DNA of 64,000 nucleotides from a virus (IMGVR_UViG_3300026488_000020:1-64000); one strand, 5' to 3'. Shown: positions 1 to 8,846, numbered from the stretch's first letter. Translations and numbers: made by a program. The notes: generated by a model from the letters alone, not told the origin.

Positions 1-109
1 TCAACAGGTGTCTCAACTACTTCTTCAACAGTTTCAACAGGTGTCTCAACTACTTCTTCAACAGTTTCAACAGGTGTCTCAACTACTTCTTCAACAGCTT
101 CAACAGGTG
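1..109. repeat. 33-bp tandem repeat, about 3.3 copies, coding
   Basis: Units at 1-33, 34-66, 67-99 and a partial fourth at 100-109. The period of 33 bp keeps the frame and encodes the 11-residue protein repeat. Copies are nearly identical (GTT versus GCT at the end of the third), which suggests recent expansion or slippage. Confidence 0.9.
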
Positions 110-134
110 TTTCTTCTTTTTTTCTTTTAGCCAT
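1..134 (-). CDS. Partial CDS: 11-residue repeat protein (N-terminus only)
   Basis: The N-terminal 44 codons of a minus-strand gene that continues past the left edge. It starts MAKRKKEETPVE and then repeats an 11-residue acidic unit close to TPVETVEEVVE. The start at 134 is preceded by a good ribosome binding site (AGGAA) on the minus strand. It is the last visible gene of the leftward beta'/primase unit. The lysine-rich start followed by a Glu/Val/Thr/Pro repeat suggests an extended or coiled linker. No function can be given. Confidence 0.7.
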   Translation of the reverse strand, partial: MAKRKKEETPVEAVEEVVETPVETVEEVVETPVETVEEVVETPV

Positions 135-188
135 AATATAATTCCTATGTTTTATTTTAATATTTGTTATTGTTACCGAAAATATGTT

Positions 189-1352
189 TTAGAACATATT
201 TTCGATCTCATCCCTTAGATCAACATCTTGTTTATCTAGTCCAACACCAACATGTGATTTCTTTAGCGTAAGGTTTACAAGTGAGCCGGTTAATCCTGTA
301 CTAGCAATTAGTCCAATATTATCACCTGCTCGTAAATTCATTTTTGAAATGAATAATGGATTATAGCATCGATGACATATACCATCTTTTGCATGACAAT
401 ATAAAGGAGATCTAAGTTTAACAGTTTCACCAACAACATCTGATTTAGTTGTGAGTTGCATTTCTATTCCAACTTTAGTTCTATAATATCGACCTTCAAA
501 TGATTTTAACATATCTTTATCTCTAATTTTAATTTCAAGATACTTCTTTGTTCCACAATCTTCTAAATTAGATAATTTTATTCTTTCAGCAATTGCTGAT
601 AATTTTCGACCTAAATAACCAGGCTTAGCAGTTTCTGAACTCTTAGCATATAATGCTTGAATTGCTTGTGAACTACCATTAAAGAATTCTGTCTGAGTCA
701 TCCCCTCAACGTGTGAATTAGTAATAACATCATTAATTTCACCAAATGAATTAATAGATAATCCGACAGCAAGAAGAAGGGATTGAATATGTTCAACGCC
801 CCCTTTAGCTCCAGATTGATCACCTAGTAGATCAGCAACATAAATTTTATTTTCAATAAAATATGATTGTACTTCTTTAGCAATCTTTGTCATATCTTTT
901 TGTAGTTTTAATGCATCTTCCGGTGTTTGTTTAGATTTTTTATATACATCAACTGCTTCATTTTTTGCAGATACAAACTTCTTAGGAAGCGTTAACGCTT
1001 CAGGTTGAAATGAACTTGGAATAACTGATGATAATGTAAAACCTGCTTGCATCAATAGATAATAAAACCACATAAAATCAATACCATTATCAGTTACAGA
1101 ATCCGTTTTGTTTATCAATTCCGAGATTGTTTTTTTAGTTAATGTTTTAGTAATTTTAACTTTTGAATGTAAAATATTATCTTCGAGGTTATCTATAATA
1201 GAATCTCTTAGAAGAGATTCTGATAAATTTTTAGAAGTGTCTTGTTTGAGTCTTGTAAAGAATTTATCCAATCGCACATTTACCCATTCAGGTCTTTTAG
1301 TATGTTCAGGGTATACAAACTCCTGATTAAATGTTAAGTTGTCACCAATCAT
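189..1352 (-). CDS. RNA polymerase beta' subunit, C-terminal piece (trigger-loop part)
   Basis: 387 aa. It matches the second half of bacterial beta'. A stretch around residues 190-270 resembles the region leading into the bridge helix (PGYLGRKLSA), followed by LEDCGTKKYL (first Cys of the second zinc site) and LRSPLYC..GICHRCYN (the other three Cys). Then comes GDNIGLIAS...LTLKKSHVG, which corresponds to the trigger-loop block GEAVGIIA...LTMRTFHIG, with the catalytic-loop His kept and Met/Arg replaced by Leu/Lys. The protein ends about 15 residues after the trigger loop, so the jaw and C-terminal tail of cellular beta' are missing. The start codon overlaps the stop of the upstream homing endonuclease (ATGA) and has an AAGGA site. 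Partners are probably the products of 2943-4193 and 7411-8574; its beta subunits are not in this window. Confidence 0.85.
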   Translation of the reverse strand: MIGDNLTFNQEFVYPEHTKRPEWVNVRLDKFFTRLKQDTSKNLSESLLRDSIIDNLEDNILHSKVKITKTLTKKTISELINKTDSVTDNGIDFMWFYYLLMQAGFTLSSVIPSSFQPEALTLPKKFVSAKNEAVDVYKKSKQTPEDALKLQKDMTKIAKEVQSYFIENKIYVADLLGDQSGAKGGVEHIQSLLLAVGLSINSFGEINDVITNSHVEGMTQTEFFNGSSQAIQALYAKSSETAKPGYLGRKLSAIAERIKLSNLEDCGTKKYLEIKIRDKDMLKSFEGRYYRTKVGIEMQLTTKSDVVGETVKLRSPLYCHAKDGICHRCYNPLFISKMNLRAGDNIGLIASTGLTGSLVNLTLKKSHVGVGLDKQDVDLRDEIENMF

Positions 1353-2932
1353 GTTAGTTCCTTTATATATGTTTTTATATATGTTTTATTTCCGGCATCA
1401 AATATTTTTCTAAAATTATTTTGAAACATATTTGATGTTTCTGTTTTAGTATCATCAAATTGTTTCAACAATTTCTTTAATTTATGCTTCTGATATTTAA
1501 CTCTTGATTCGAGATTCAGACCTTTAAAATAAAAATAATTTGGAGGTGTTGTGTGTGTGTATTCAAATCCCAAAACCTCATATAAATTACCATTACTCCA
1601 TCGTCTGTTCGCGTATGATATTATACTTTCTGGCTCATAATTTCTTTCAAAATATTTTAATAATTTTGATGCACCACCAATAACAGTTGTATTCAATTTT
1701 GAACAGAATCTTATTAATTCATATTGATACCTTTTATCATAACGTGATTTTCCAAAAGTCATTAATGAAACTAATTCATCATTATAATATAAACCTAACC
1801 GTATTGATGATTTTCCTGGACCTTGTAAATGATTTAACAATTCAAAGTTTGTTGAATCATTTACTTCCTTTATAACACACTTTCTTGCAAAAATTCTAAC
1901 AGTGTTCCCAATTTTAGAATTTATAACACTTTCCCATATTTTTCTTTTATATATCCACTCATTTTCAAATATTTGATATAATTGAAAATCTTTTTGTTCA
2001 ACCATGTCCAATTTAACAACATGTCTATTACGGTCTTCTACTGGACTATTAAACATAGAATATTTGCTTATTCCATAGCTATGAAACATAAGGCCATGAT
2101 ATTCAATTGCGAATTTATGTTTATACGATAATATATCCAACTCTTTTCCAATAAATATTTTATCACTTTGGATAGCATCTGGAATTAATGCGAGTATTTC
2201 CGTTTCTGCAAATGAAGTGCCTTTCCGCTTAGTAAAATCAATAGATAGTTCTTTAAATTTTTTATGGACCGCTGGTTGACAAACATTAAAATATTCCATC
2301 ATTGAACGTACCATTATATGATTATTGCTATCTAAAAAATTAGATTTAATAAAATCAACATTATACCAATTATCAAAAGATTTTATATGACTATGTTGAA
2401 ACGATTCTGTACCAAATTTTTCAAGATTTGTCTGCTTAACTTTATCCTTTATCATATGCGATTGAGATGCATATTCTGTACCAAATTTTTCAAGATTTGT
2501 CTGCTTAACTTTATCAGAACATAATATATTTGTGTGACCATATTTTTTTAGATTTGTTTCTTTTTTCTTTTTTATTGAGTCTTCTGATGCAAAATTATAT
2601 TCATGACCATATTTTTTTAGATTTGTTTCTTTTTGACTCTTTATAAATTCAATTGAGGTGTTTGAACATTTAGGTGAACAGTAAGTTCCAAAACCTTTTG
2701 ACGGAGAATTAAATTTAACAAAATTGTCACATAAAGGTTGCTTGCATTTGAGATCATCTTCTTTTATATTATTTTTAATAATGTATGCTCTAACTTTTAT
2801 ATCAATAGTTTTTAAATTGATTGATGGATAAAAAGATGTCTCTTCAATTATTTGATTTTTTAGATCATCGGATAATTTTGATGATAATCTTTGTGATTTT
2901 CCAACAAAAATTTTTGCCTTTAAATCTGACAT
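1349..2932 (-). CDS. Free-standing homing endonuclease between two beta' cistrons
   Basis: 527 aa. A C4 zinc finger (CKQPLCD...YCSPKCS, around residues 63-90) is followed by four copies of a T-N-L-(E/K)-K-(F/Y)-G-(T/H) repeat typical of phage homing endonucleases. The C-terminal half has a nuclease-like core (ELDILSYKHKFAIEYHG) of the Vsr-like/PD-(D/E)xK type. The repeats are visible as DNA: a 43-bp identity at 2404-2446 and 2473-2515, 69 bp apart. It has its own ribosome binding site and sits exactly between the beta' N-terminal and C-terminal genes, its stop overlapping the start of the latter by 4 nt, so it is co-transcribed and probably translationally coupled. The family is known to invade and spread at conserved phage genes. 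The cleavage site is inferred to be the beta' locus. Confidence 0.8.
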   Translation of the reverse strand: MSDLKAKIFVGKSQRLSSKLSDDLKNQIIEETSFYPSINLKTIDIKVRAYIIKNNIKEDDLKCKQPLCDNFVKFNSPSKGFGTYCSPKCSNTSIEFIKSQKETNLKKYGHEYNFASEDSIKKKKETNLKKYGHTNILCSDKVKQTNLEKFGTEYASQSHMIKDKVKQTNLEKFGTESFQHSHIKSFDNWYNVDFIKSNFLDSNNHIMVRSMMEYFNVCQPAVHKKFKELSIDFTKRKGTSFAETEILALIPDAIQSDKIFIGKELDILSYKHKFAIEYHGLMFHSYGISKYSMFNSPVEDRNRHVVKLDMVEQKDFQLYQIFENEWIYKRKIWESVINSKIGNTVRIFARKCVIKEVNDSTNFELLNHLQGPGKSSIRLGLYYNDELVSLMTFGKSRYDKRYQYELIRFCSKLNTTVIGGASKLLKYFERNYEPESIISYANRRWSNGNLYEVLGFEYTHTTPPNYFYFKGLNLESRVKYQKHKLKKLLKQFDDTKTETSNMFQNNFRKIFDAGNKTYIKTYIKELT

Positions 2933-2942
2933 GATTTGGTCC

Positions 2943-4193
2943 TTATTTATAAATGTTATCTAATGATCTTAAATAATATGATTCTATTGTCTTTGTTCTA
3001 ATTGAACCAATATTGTCTTCACATACAATTGAATCTTTTACATCTAAAGTTAAAGATGTTGTAAATGAATCACCACCCAAAGGTTTATACAATAATGAAT
3101 TAACAACAATATGATATGAATTTGTTGGTATTATAACAGGTGATAAAGCATGATATGAATTTTTATCCCACGCCGGATCTCTCTTTAATAATACTCTAAG
3201 GCTTGGATGATGCTCAAACATTTCCTTTAAAAGTTTTACCCATATTTCACGTTTACCTGGATTAGCATCAGTATATGCGTCAACATTTCTATAAATGTAA
3301 TCAAAGTGTGTTCCAAATTTTGATTGTGATAATCCTTCAACGTTTAACTGTTTAGCAAAATCTTCTGAGAAAATTGATTTACCAATCGATCCTACAACAA
3401 AAACATCAAAAACATTTAATAACACGTGCCACGGTAGACCAGCACAATTGAATGGTATATCTGGGCGTGCATTTGCAACTAATCGTACATTATTATCAAT
3501 ACGTTTAGATATAAGAGATGCTCTAAATGCACCTTCTTTCTTTTCTAATAACTTTAAAAAATAATCGTAAATTTCGATAACTGATTTTTGGATTTCAAGC
3601 TCTCTGTTCGATGTTTTTAAAACTGCCTGCATTAATGCATTCTCTTGCTGACCAATAGTAGTCAATCCTAAAAGATTCTTATATAACATTGTTAATTCAT
3701 CTTCAATTGTTATACCATGATTCTGAGTAAACATGCGAAACTTAGGTGGAACTACTAAATATTTACTGATAAATAATTCATCTCTTTTTGTATTTTGGAA
3801 ATGTCCAATTACTGCTTTATTTTTCTCAGTTTTATATTTATCAAAATCTATTTTGTTCCAATTATTAAACAACCATCCGATACCTGTACTACCATTATCT
3901 GATTCGATTAGTTCACCATTTACTAAGTTAACTTTTTTATCTGAGTATACAATTCTTTTAAAAAGTGGTGAAACTTTTTGTAACGCTTGTAAAATTGCTG
4001 GATGTAAAACATTTGTTTTTAAATTTATATAACCAAATGTTTTTGATATTTCTTCAGAAGATGTTCCGAAGATAGTGTTAGAATATAAACCATCATCAGT
4101 AGGAACATTGTCTCTATTAAAAGAATTCCGGTTTGTAACTTCTAATACTGATTCTGATTTAATAAATTTATTAATACTTAAAACTTTTAACAA
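2943..4193 (-). CDS. RNA polymerase beta' N-terminal piece ending in a putative N-intein
   Basis: 416 aa. Residues 1-375 match beta' up to the active site: DDGLYSNTIFG near the start, FRASLISKRIDNNVRLVANA.PDIPFNCAGLPW (cellular GKRVDYSGRSVI..CGLP), and LKRDPAWDKNSYHALSPVII (cellular LNRAPTLHRLGIQAFEPVL). The protein should then reach NADFDGD but reads VVNSLLYKPLGGD (375) followed by about 41 unrelated residues starting SFTTSLTLDVKD and containing IRTKTIESYY, which resembles the first block of an intein. Aligned without gaps to VNSMNAPMFNFDFDGD of the other beta' (35877-38957), D375 is the first Asp of DxDGD and the rest is missing. The missing part is found in the 7411-8574 product. Zinc-binding Cys at the N-terminus are absent, unlike in the other beta'. 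Confidence 0.85.
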   Translation of the reverse strand: MLKVLSINKFIKSESVLEVTNRNSFNRDNVPTDDGLYSNTIFGTSSEEISKTFGYINLKTNVLHPAILQALQKVSPLFKRIVYSDKKVNLVNGELIESDNGSTGIGWLFNNWNKIDFDKYKTEKNKAVIGHFQNTKRDELFISKYLVVPPKFRMFTQNHGITIEDELTMLYKNLLGLTTIGQQENALMQAVLKTSNRELEIQKSVIEIYDYFLKLLEKKEGAFRASLISKRIDNNVRLVANARPDIPFNCAGLPWHVLLNVFDVFVVGSIGKSIFSEDFAKQLNVEGLSQSKFGTHFDYIYRNVDAYTDANPGKREIWVKLLKEMFEHHPSLRVLLKRDPAWDKNSYHALSPVIIPTNSYHIVVNSLLYKPLGGDSFTTSLTLDVKDSIVCEDNIGSIRTKTIESYYLRSLDNIYK

Positions 4194-4256
4194 CTGGAAT
4201 CCTTTATTTTATATTTCTTATTTGTTGCTGGACTCAAAATTCCAGACCTTGTTATA

Positions 4257-7200
4257 CTACTGTACAACAGTACCTGGAGCTTGAGGTTTAAGAATACCTA
4301 GAGGATCAGCAGTATGTGGAGTTAACCCCATATCAACTTCATTTAACTTATTTGTCATTATTTGAACTTTTTCTTCTCTATCATCAGCTGATATATTATG
4401 AATAGTATTCTCGATATTTTCATCATTATATTCTGGAAATAGATTTCCAAGATTATTAGACATTTTAATAAGATTCTTAATCTTCTCTTTATCAATACGA
4501 ATTTTAACAGATGCTGAATCAGTTAAAATTTCTATACCATTATAATCTAAAGCATTTGTCTTAATAAATTGAAGAACTGATTTAAATGATTTAAATGGTA
4601 ATGATTTAATATATTTATTAATCAATGTTAAATCAATTTGACCTGTTGTATCAAATGAATGTTTAATATTATCTACCATTTCTAAATTTGCCTGTATTAC
4701 CATAGCATCTTCAGCGTTTTCATTCATCTGTAATCTAATATCTGTCCAATCGTCTTCAATGATTTTAATTACTAACTTCCCGAAAGGATGCATCATTAGG
4801 ATCTGCTTATTGAATTGATTATCTTTTAAGTTCATTTGTTCCCATTCGAGAATAGAATCAGTTTTACATAAAATTGCCCAAAACTCTTGACGCTCATCCT
4901 GCATCGCGGATATAAGATCATTAATGTTTTTATGTTCTGTATATTTAATTGAATCAGCTAATGATATATCACCTCTAAAATAAGTCATACGGCGATCATT
5001 ACTAGGGTGTGATAATGGAGTATCTCCATTTGTAAGCATTAACATATTGAAATGTCTTTCTACTTTAGCACTATCAACACCTTTCTTTTCAATTTGAATC
5101 CATTGATTTCCAGAGAGCATTTTTAAATTATCAACATCATGTGTCTTAGAAAAGTCTGACTCATCTAAAACGATAAGAGAACTAGATTCCATGAATGCAT
5201 TAAAGTTATTAGCTATTTTTTCAGAATTAACAATGTTAACATATTTATGATTTAAATAGTACTCTAAAAGTTGAGTTACAAAAACACCTTTACCTGTACC
5301 TTGAACAGTAGTGATTACTGGAATCACAGGCATTGTTTTAAATTGTCCCACACATATTAACCAGTTTACGAAATATTCGATAGAACCCTTTTGTGTAATT
5401 TGATTTAAATAGAACCAGATATTTGGTAAACGTTCTTCAATAATTTTGAGAGCTGATGTTAAATCCATCTGTTCAATTGATTCAGCAAGTTCATGAATTT
5501 TAAGATAATCTTGACCAGGAATCCATAAGTTAACATATTTAATAAAATCAATTTCATATGTATAAGGTTTCCCTGGACGAAATTCTTCAAAAGCATCAAT
5601 AAGAATGTGTTGTACAAATTTCTCGTGAAATACTGCGCGTAATTCCATATCAGCTGCGTGAACACCTAACTGATTCGCTAATATATGATCAGATAACATT
5701 CTAGTACCATCAAAGACTGATGATTTACCATCTTTAAATGATCTAATAATACATGCTCGCTGTTTATTAGCTAAACGATAATAAACAAAATCATCTTGAT
5801 TAATAGTATGAATGATTCCCATCACTTCACCTTCAACCTCTTCTTTATGAATGGTTTTACGATCAGCTGTTTTTAATTCAATTTGAAATTCTGCTTGAAG
5901 ATCAGCTAATATAACTTCGCGAGATACTAATGCTCCACCACGTTCGATATGAACTGCTGCCTCACCTTTTTCTTTCGCTAAATCAATTAACATTGAGATT
6001 AAGTTATATGTTTTACCATCTTCATGAAAATCTTTTACAATCGCTACTGCACCTAAAGGAAAATTTCCATTTTCATCCGGTTCAGCGTTTTGATATATAG
6101 CAAATGATCCATTATCATCTTCATGAAATGGGCATTTATACATTTTATATTTACGACTAGCATCTGGTAACAATTCCAATTCAGCTGCTTTAACCATATA
6201 TGATATTTGATCTTGAACCGGTATTTGTTTTAAAATATTTGAATCAGTAACATTTGAAATAAGTTGTTTATTTCCTTCAGATACTGCTGACTTCGCTTGA
6301 GCAATTGCTCTAGTATCTAATAATATTCTATCAATATTGATATTTGGAACATCTTGTGTGATTTTAAAATTATTTTTAAAAGTAATTGATTGAACAATTA
6401 ATGCTTTTTTAAGACTATCTATTTTAGAATCAGTTAATGTGCTATCCATTAATGTTGAACGAAATGATAATACTGCATCATCATACTTATCTTCATTGTA
6501 AAATTCTTTTATTTCTTCAGCAAAAGCTTTTTGATATTCTAGTTTCGGATTGATAGTACCAGCTAAACGTTGGGTGTGTGTAAAATCACCTGAAGATTTA
6601 TCATATTCAAACCAACATGAACTAACATTACCTGCATGGTCTGAACCATATACTACAAATTTTTCAGATGCTTTAATTAGTGCAAATTTGATATAATCAT
6701 ATACTTTACCAGCTTCAACTCTTTCAACTGCTCTATTAAATTTTAATACAAATTGTAATCCACCACCAGTTGCATAAGCTTTTTGTGTATGTACTTGAAT
6801 ATCTAAACCAGTATTATATAAAACATCATTAACTTTATTTAACACATGAGATGCTGCTACATGTCTAGAAGTCTCTTCATATGAATTAAAATTAAATCTC
6901 CCTTTTTTCTCTTTATCTATATGTGAATCTAAATCGATCACCATAGTATTTACACGGCGAAAAGAATGAGAACCTGGCGCCACTGGTTCACCTCTTTCAT
7001 CTTTTTCAATATATTTAAAGATTGCTGATGAAATTGAAAATCCTACGTCATTTTTCCATTCATTTTTCTTTACACTATTATATGTCTTTTCAATAACTTG
7101 AATGAGTTCTTCAACATTTCTAATCTGATCATATATAGTTCTTTGATTATCAATTTTATTACCATTTTTTTCATATGGTGCAACACAAGTCATACGAATC

Positions 7201-7367
7201 GTTTCATCTTCTGCTAAATCTTCTCCAATTACTGTATCCCAATAATCTCTAATATCATTAACTCTGATTCTTTTTTTCCAATTCACTGACCCATTTATTG
7301 CTGGTGCCTTTTGAAATTCATTTACAATCTGTTCTGCTGTTTTTGTTGTTTGGTTTATTGTTTGCAT
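4257..7367 (-). CDS. Primase-helicase: AEP-type primase domain fused to SF3 helicase
   Basis: 1036 aa. An archaeo-eukaryotic primase-like domain occupies about residues 100-300: VIDLDSH (143-149) provides acidic metal ligands, with ATGGGLQFVLKFN and THTQRLAGTINPK downstream. Around 410 there is a remnant CHC2-type finger (YKCPFHEDDNGSF) whose second Cys pair is missing. The C-terminal part is an SF3/D5-like helicase: Walker A TVQGTGKGVF (about 685), Walker B LIVLDESDF (about 735), and sensor-like MLMLTNGD followed by a conserved Arg region (SNDRRMTYF). Such fusions prime and unwind at phage and plasmid origins. It lies inside the beta' operon, between the two beta' pieces that may be trans-spliced. 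No other primase or replicative helicase is visible in the window. Confidence 0.85.
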   Translation of the reverse strand: MQTINQTTKTAEQIVNEFQKAPAINGSVNWKKRIRVNDIRDYWDTVIGEDLAEDETIRMTCVAPYEKNGNKIDNQRTIYDQIRNVEELIQVIEKTYNSVKKNEWKNDVGFSISSAIFKYIEKDERGEPVAPGSHSFRRVNTMVIDLDSHIDKEKKGRFNFNSYEETSRHVAASHVLNKVNDVLYNTGLDIQVHTQKAYATGGGLQFVLKFNRAVERVEAGKVYDYIKFALIKASEKFVVYGSDHAGNVSSCWFEYDKSSGDFTHTQRLAGTINPKLEYQKAFAEEIKEFYNEDKYDDAVLSFRSTLMDSTLTDSKIDSLKKALIVQSITFKNNFKITQDVPNINIDRILLDTRAIAQAKSAVSEGNKQLISNVTDSNILKQIPVQDQISYMVKAAELELLPDASRKYKMYKCPFHEDDNGSFAIYQNAEPDENGNFPLGAVAIVKDFHEDGKTYNLISMLIDLAKEKGEAAVHIERGGALVSREVILADLQAEFQIELKTADRKTIHKEEVEGEVMGIIHTINQDDFVYYRLANKQRACIIRSFKDGKSSVFDGTRMLSDHILANQLGVHAADMELRAVFHEKFVQHILIDAFEEFRPGKPYTYEIDFIKYVNLWIPGQDYLKIHELAESIEQMDLTSALKIIEERLPNIWFYLNQITQKGSIEYFVNWLICVGQFKTMPVIPVITTVQGTGKGVFVTQLLEYYLNHKYVNIVNSEKIANNFNAFMESSSLIVLDESDFSKTHDVDNLKMLSGNQWIQIEKKGVDSAKVERHFNMLMLTNGDTPLSHPSNDRRMTYFRGDISLADSIKYTEHKNINDLISAMQDERQEFWAILCKTDSILEWEQMNLKDNQFNKQILMMHPFGKLVIKIIEDDWTDIRLQMNENAEDAMVIQANLEMVDNIKHSFDTTGQIDLTLINKYIKSLPFKSFKSVLQFIKTNALDYNGIEILTDSASVKIRIDKEKIKNLIKMSNNLGNLFPEYNDENIENTIHNISADDREEKVQIMTNKLNEVDMGLTPHTADPLGILKPQAPGTVVQ

Positions 7368-7410
7368 TTTGTGCCTTTTGATATATTTATTTTATTTTAT
7401 TTTTGATATG

Positions 7411-8574
7411 TTAATTTAAATTAGATGTAGCGTTATATAATCCTAGGATTGCATCATCAGCAATCCATTGGTTAATTTCACCGTCATTTAAATTTCGATA
7501 GTAGTCTTTATGTTCTGGAGAAAATTGATTAGAATCTTCAATACCTTCTTTAGTAAAAATACCTGAAGCTCCTAAAATGTCCCCATCAGAGTTCTTCATA
7601 ATTGGTGTAAGAGGTAAAGAATAATTCGTAGCATCAACTCTTTCAGAAGTTAAATCGTACATCTTATTATTATTAGTTACCTGCTCTAAATAAAAAGATG
7701 AAAGCGGTATTGCTAAAATTTTTCCAGAATTTATCATTGCTGATAGAGCGCTACTTGAGCTATTTTTTTCATCATGATAACATTCTTTTGCTAAATATAA
7801 TTCATCATTTTCAACCTGATATGCGTCTTTTTTGATAAATTTTGATGGAAAATATTTGCTGAATACTTTAGATAATTGAATAAAAAGTTTTTTACGATTA
7901 TCTCTTGAATTTCTGATAGAGTATGATGCTCCAAGATAATTTAAAATTACAGTAAATGTGTAAATGTTAACATTAGTATTAATAAAAAATGCATTATCAT
8001 TATTTTTTAAATAATAACCTTTTAATATACCTAAACAGAAATCAGCATTTGAATTCATCAATATATTTTTATTCAATGAAATACCGTTTTTAGTATTAAT
8101 AAATAACCGGTAGAAACCATTAGCAGCGATATCTGGTATATCTTTAGTTAATAAATAATCAACAATATTATCAGTGCCTGCTAATGCATTACCAATTTGT
8201 AATCCGAAATCATAATTTAATTTTATATCATGTGTTTCACCATCTTGCACATATTCCATTACATCATTAGTTTTTAAATTTAAAGCTGGTATTGGATATA
8301 ATATGAATGCATCATTCTCAACCATTTTTGAGGTACAATCATCTACTCGTTTCATATGTTTATCTATACCTATAATACTGCTATCTTCACCAATAATAAA
8401 ATTAGTTTTTTTATTAAAATATCCTGGTGCTAGAACAGTATCTGTTCTATTAAAGTTATTTATACTCAACATTAAATATTTAGTTTGTACTTGATGTTCT
8501 TCAATTGTTAATGTTTCTTGTGTAATGACATCATTGCTGTCTGTCAGTCCTAAGACTGTTATTTTTTTATTCAT
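7411..8574 (-). CDS. Putative split-intein C-part with degenerate LAGLIDADG domain, fused to beta' segment (DGD)
   Basis: 387 aa. Residues 1-328 read as an intein: ITVLGLTDSN..IEEHQVQTKYLMLSI (N-splice strand pattern), FIIGEDSSIIG (block B, usually TEDHS), YDFGLQIGNALAG and FCLGILKGYYLKNND (the two LAGLIDADG helices, acidic residues lost), KMYDLTSE..ATNYSLP (block F) and IMKN (block G, ends in Asn328). From Ser329 the sequence SDGDILGASGIFTKEG..DDAILGLYNAT matches beta' just after the catalytic site (cellular DGDQMAVHVPLTLEA..QDVVLGLYYMT). Joining D375 of the 2943-4193 product to S329 gives D-S-D-G-D. First gene of the leftward unit, 47 nt downstream of a promoter-like motif. Intein assignment is by eye; block B His and the penultimate His are missing. 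Confidence 0.7.
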   Translation of the reverse strand: MNKKITVLGLTDSNDVITQETLTIEEHQVQTKYLMLSINNFNRTDTVLAPGYFNKKTNFIIGEDSSIIGIDKHMKRVDDCTSKMVENDAFILYPIPALNLKTNDVMEYVQDGETHDIKLNYDFGLQIGNALAGTDNIVDYLLTKDIPDIAANGFYRLFINTKNGISLNKNILMNSNADFCLGILKGYYLKNNDNAFFINTNVNIYTFTVILNYLGASYSIRNSRDNRKKLFIQLSKVFSKYFPSKFIKKDAYQVENDELYLAKECYHDEKNSSSSALSAMINSGKILAIPLSSFYLEQVTNNNKMYDLTSERVDATNYSLPLTPIMKNSDGDILGASGIFTKEGIEDSNQFSPEHKDYYRNLNDGEINQWIADDAILGLYNATSNLN

Positions 8575-8621
8575 TCTTTTGCCTTTTTGGTTATTGATAA
8601 TTTGTTCTTTATTACAGTATA

Positions 8622-8635
8622 ATTTCTATACTAAC
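8622..8635 (-). promoter_or_regulatory. Promoter-like motif GTTAGTATAGAAAT upstream of the leftward unit
   Basis: On the minus strand, 47 nt before the start at 8574 and directly downstream of the palindrome at 8641-8664. Matches the 14-bp motif repeated through the window. Confidence 0.5.
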
Positions 8636-8640
8636 TCACT

Positions 8641-8664
8641 TCTATCTTTATCGATAAAGATAGA
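8641..8664. repeat. 24-bp perfect palindrome (TCTATCTTTATC half-site)
   Basis: Perfectly self-complementary with core TTATCGATAA. It belongs to the palindrome family also found at 22302, 31830, 49743 and 62889-63016. Could be an operator or a bidirectional hairpin. Confidence 0.7.
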
Positions 8665-8702
8665 AAAATATTGCCAATTTTCTATCTTTAAAGATCGTTT
8701 TT

Positions 8703-8741
8703 GTTACCATAGAAATCAATTCAATTCATTTCTATGGTAAC
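8703..8741. repeat. Inverted pair of GTTACCATAGAAAT motifs
   Basis: GTTACCATAGAAAT at 8703-8716 and its exact reverse complement at 8728-8741, 11 nt apart. The pair forms a 14-bp inverted repeat in the middle of the divergent control region. Confidence 0.8.
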
Positions 8742-8846
8742 TATTTTTCTATCTTAAAAGATCGTTTAATATTTTTTAAGTAATTTTATTTACGTGTTAA
8801 CTATTTTATTTTTTTAAGATTTTCTATCTTTAAAGATCGTTTTGAA

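Noticed and set aside
2943-4193. Leftward beta' seemed to be a catalytically dead polymerase (PLGGD in place of DFDGD)
   Set aside because: The missing SDGD and following beta' sequence are found at the end of the 7411-8574 protein, directly after intein-like blocks, so a split motif explains the data better than loss of activity.
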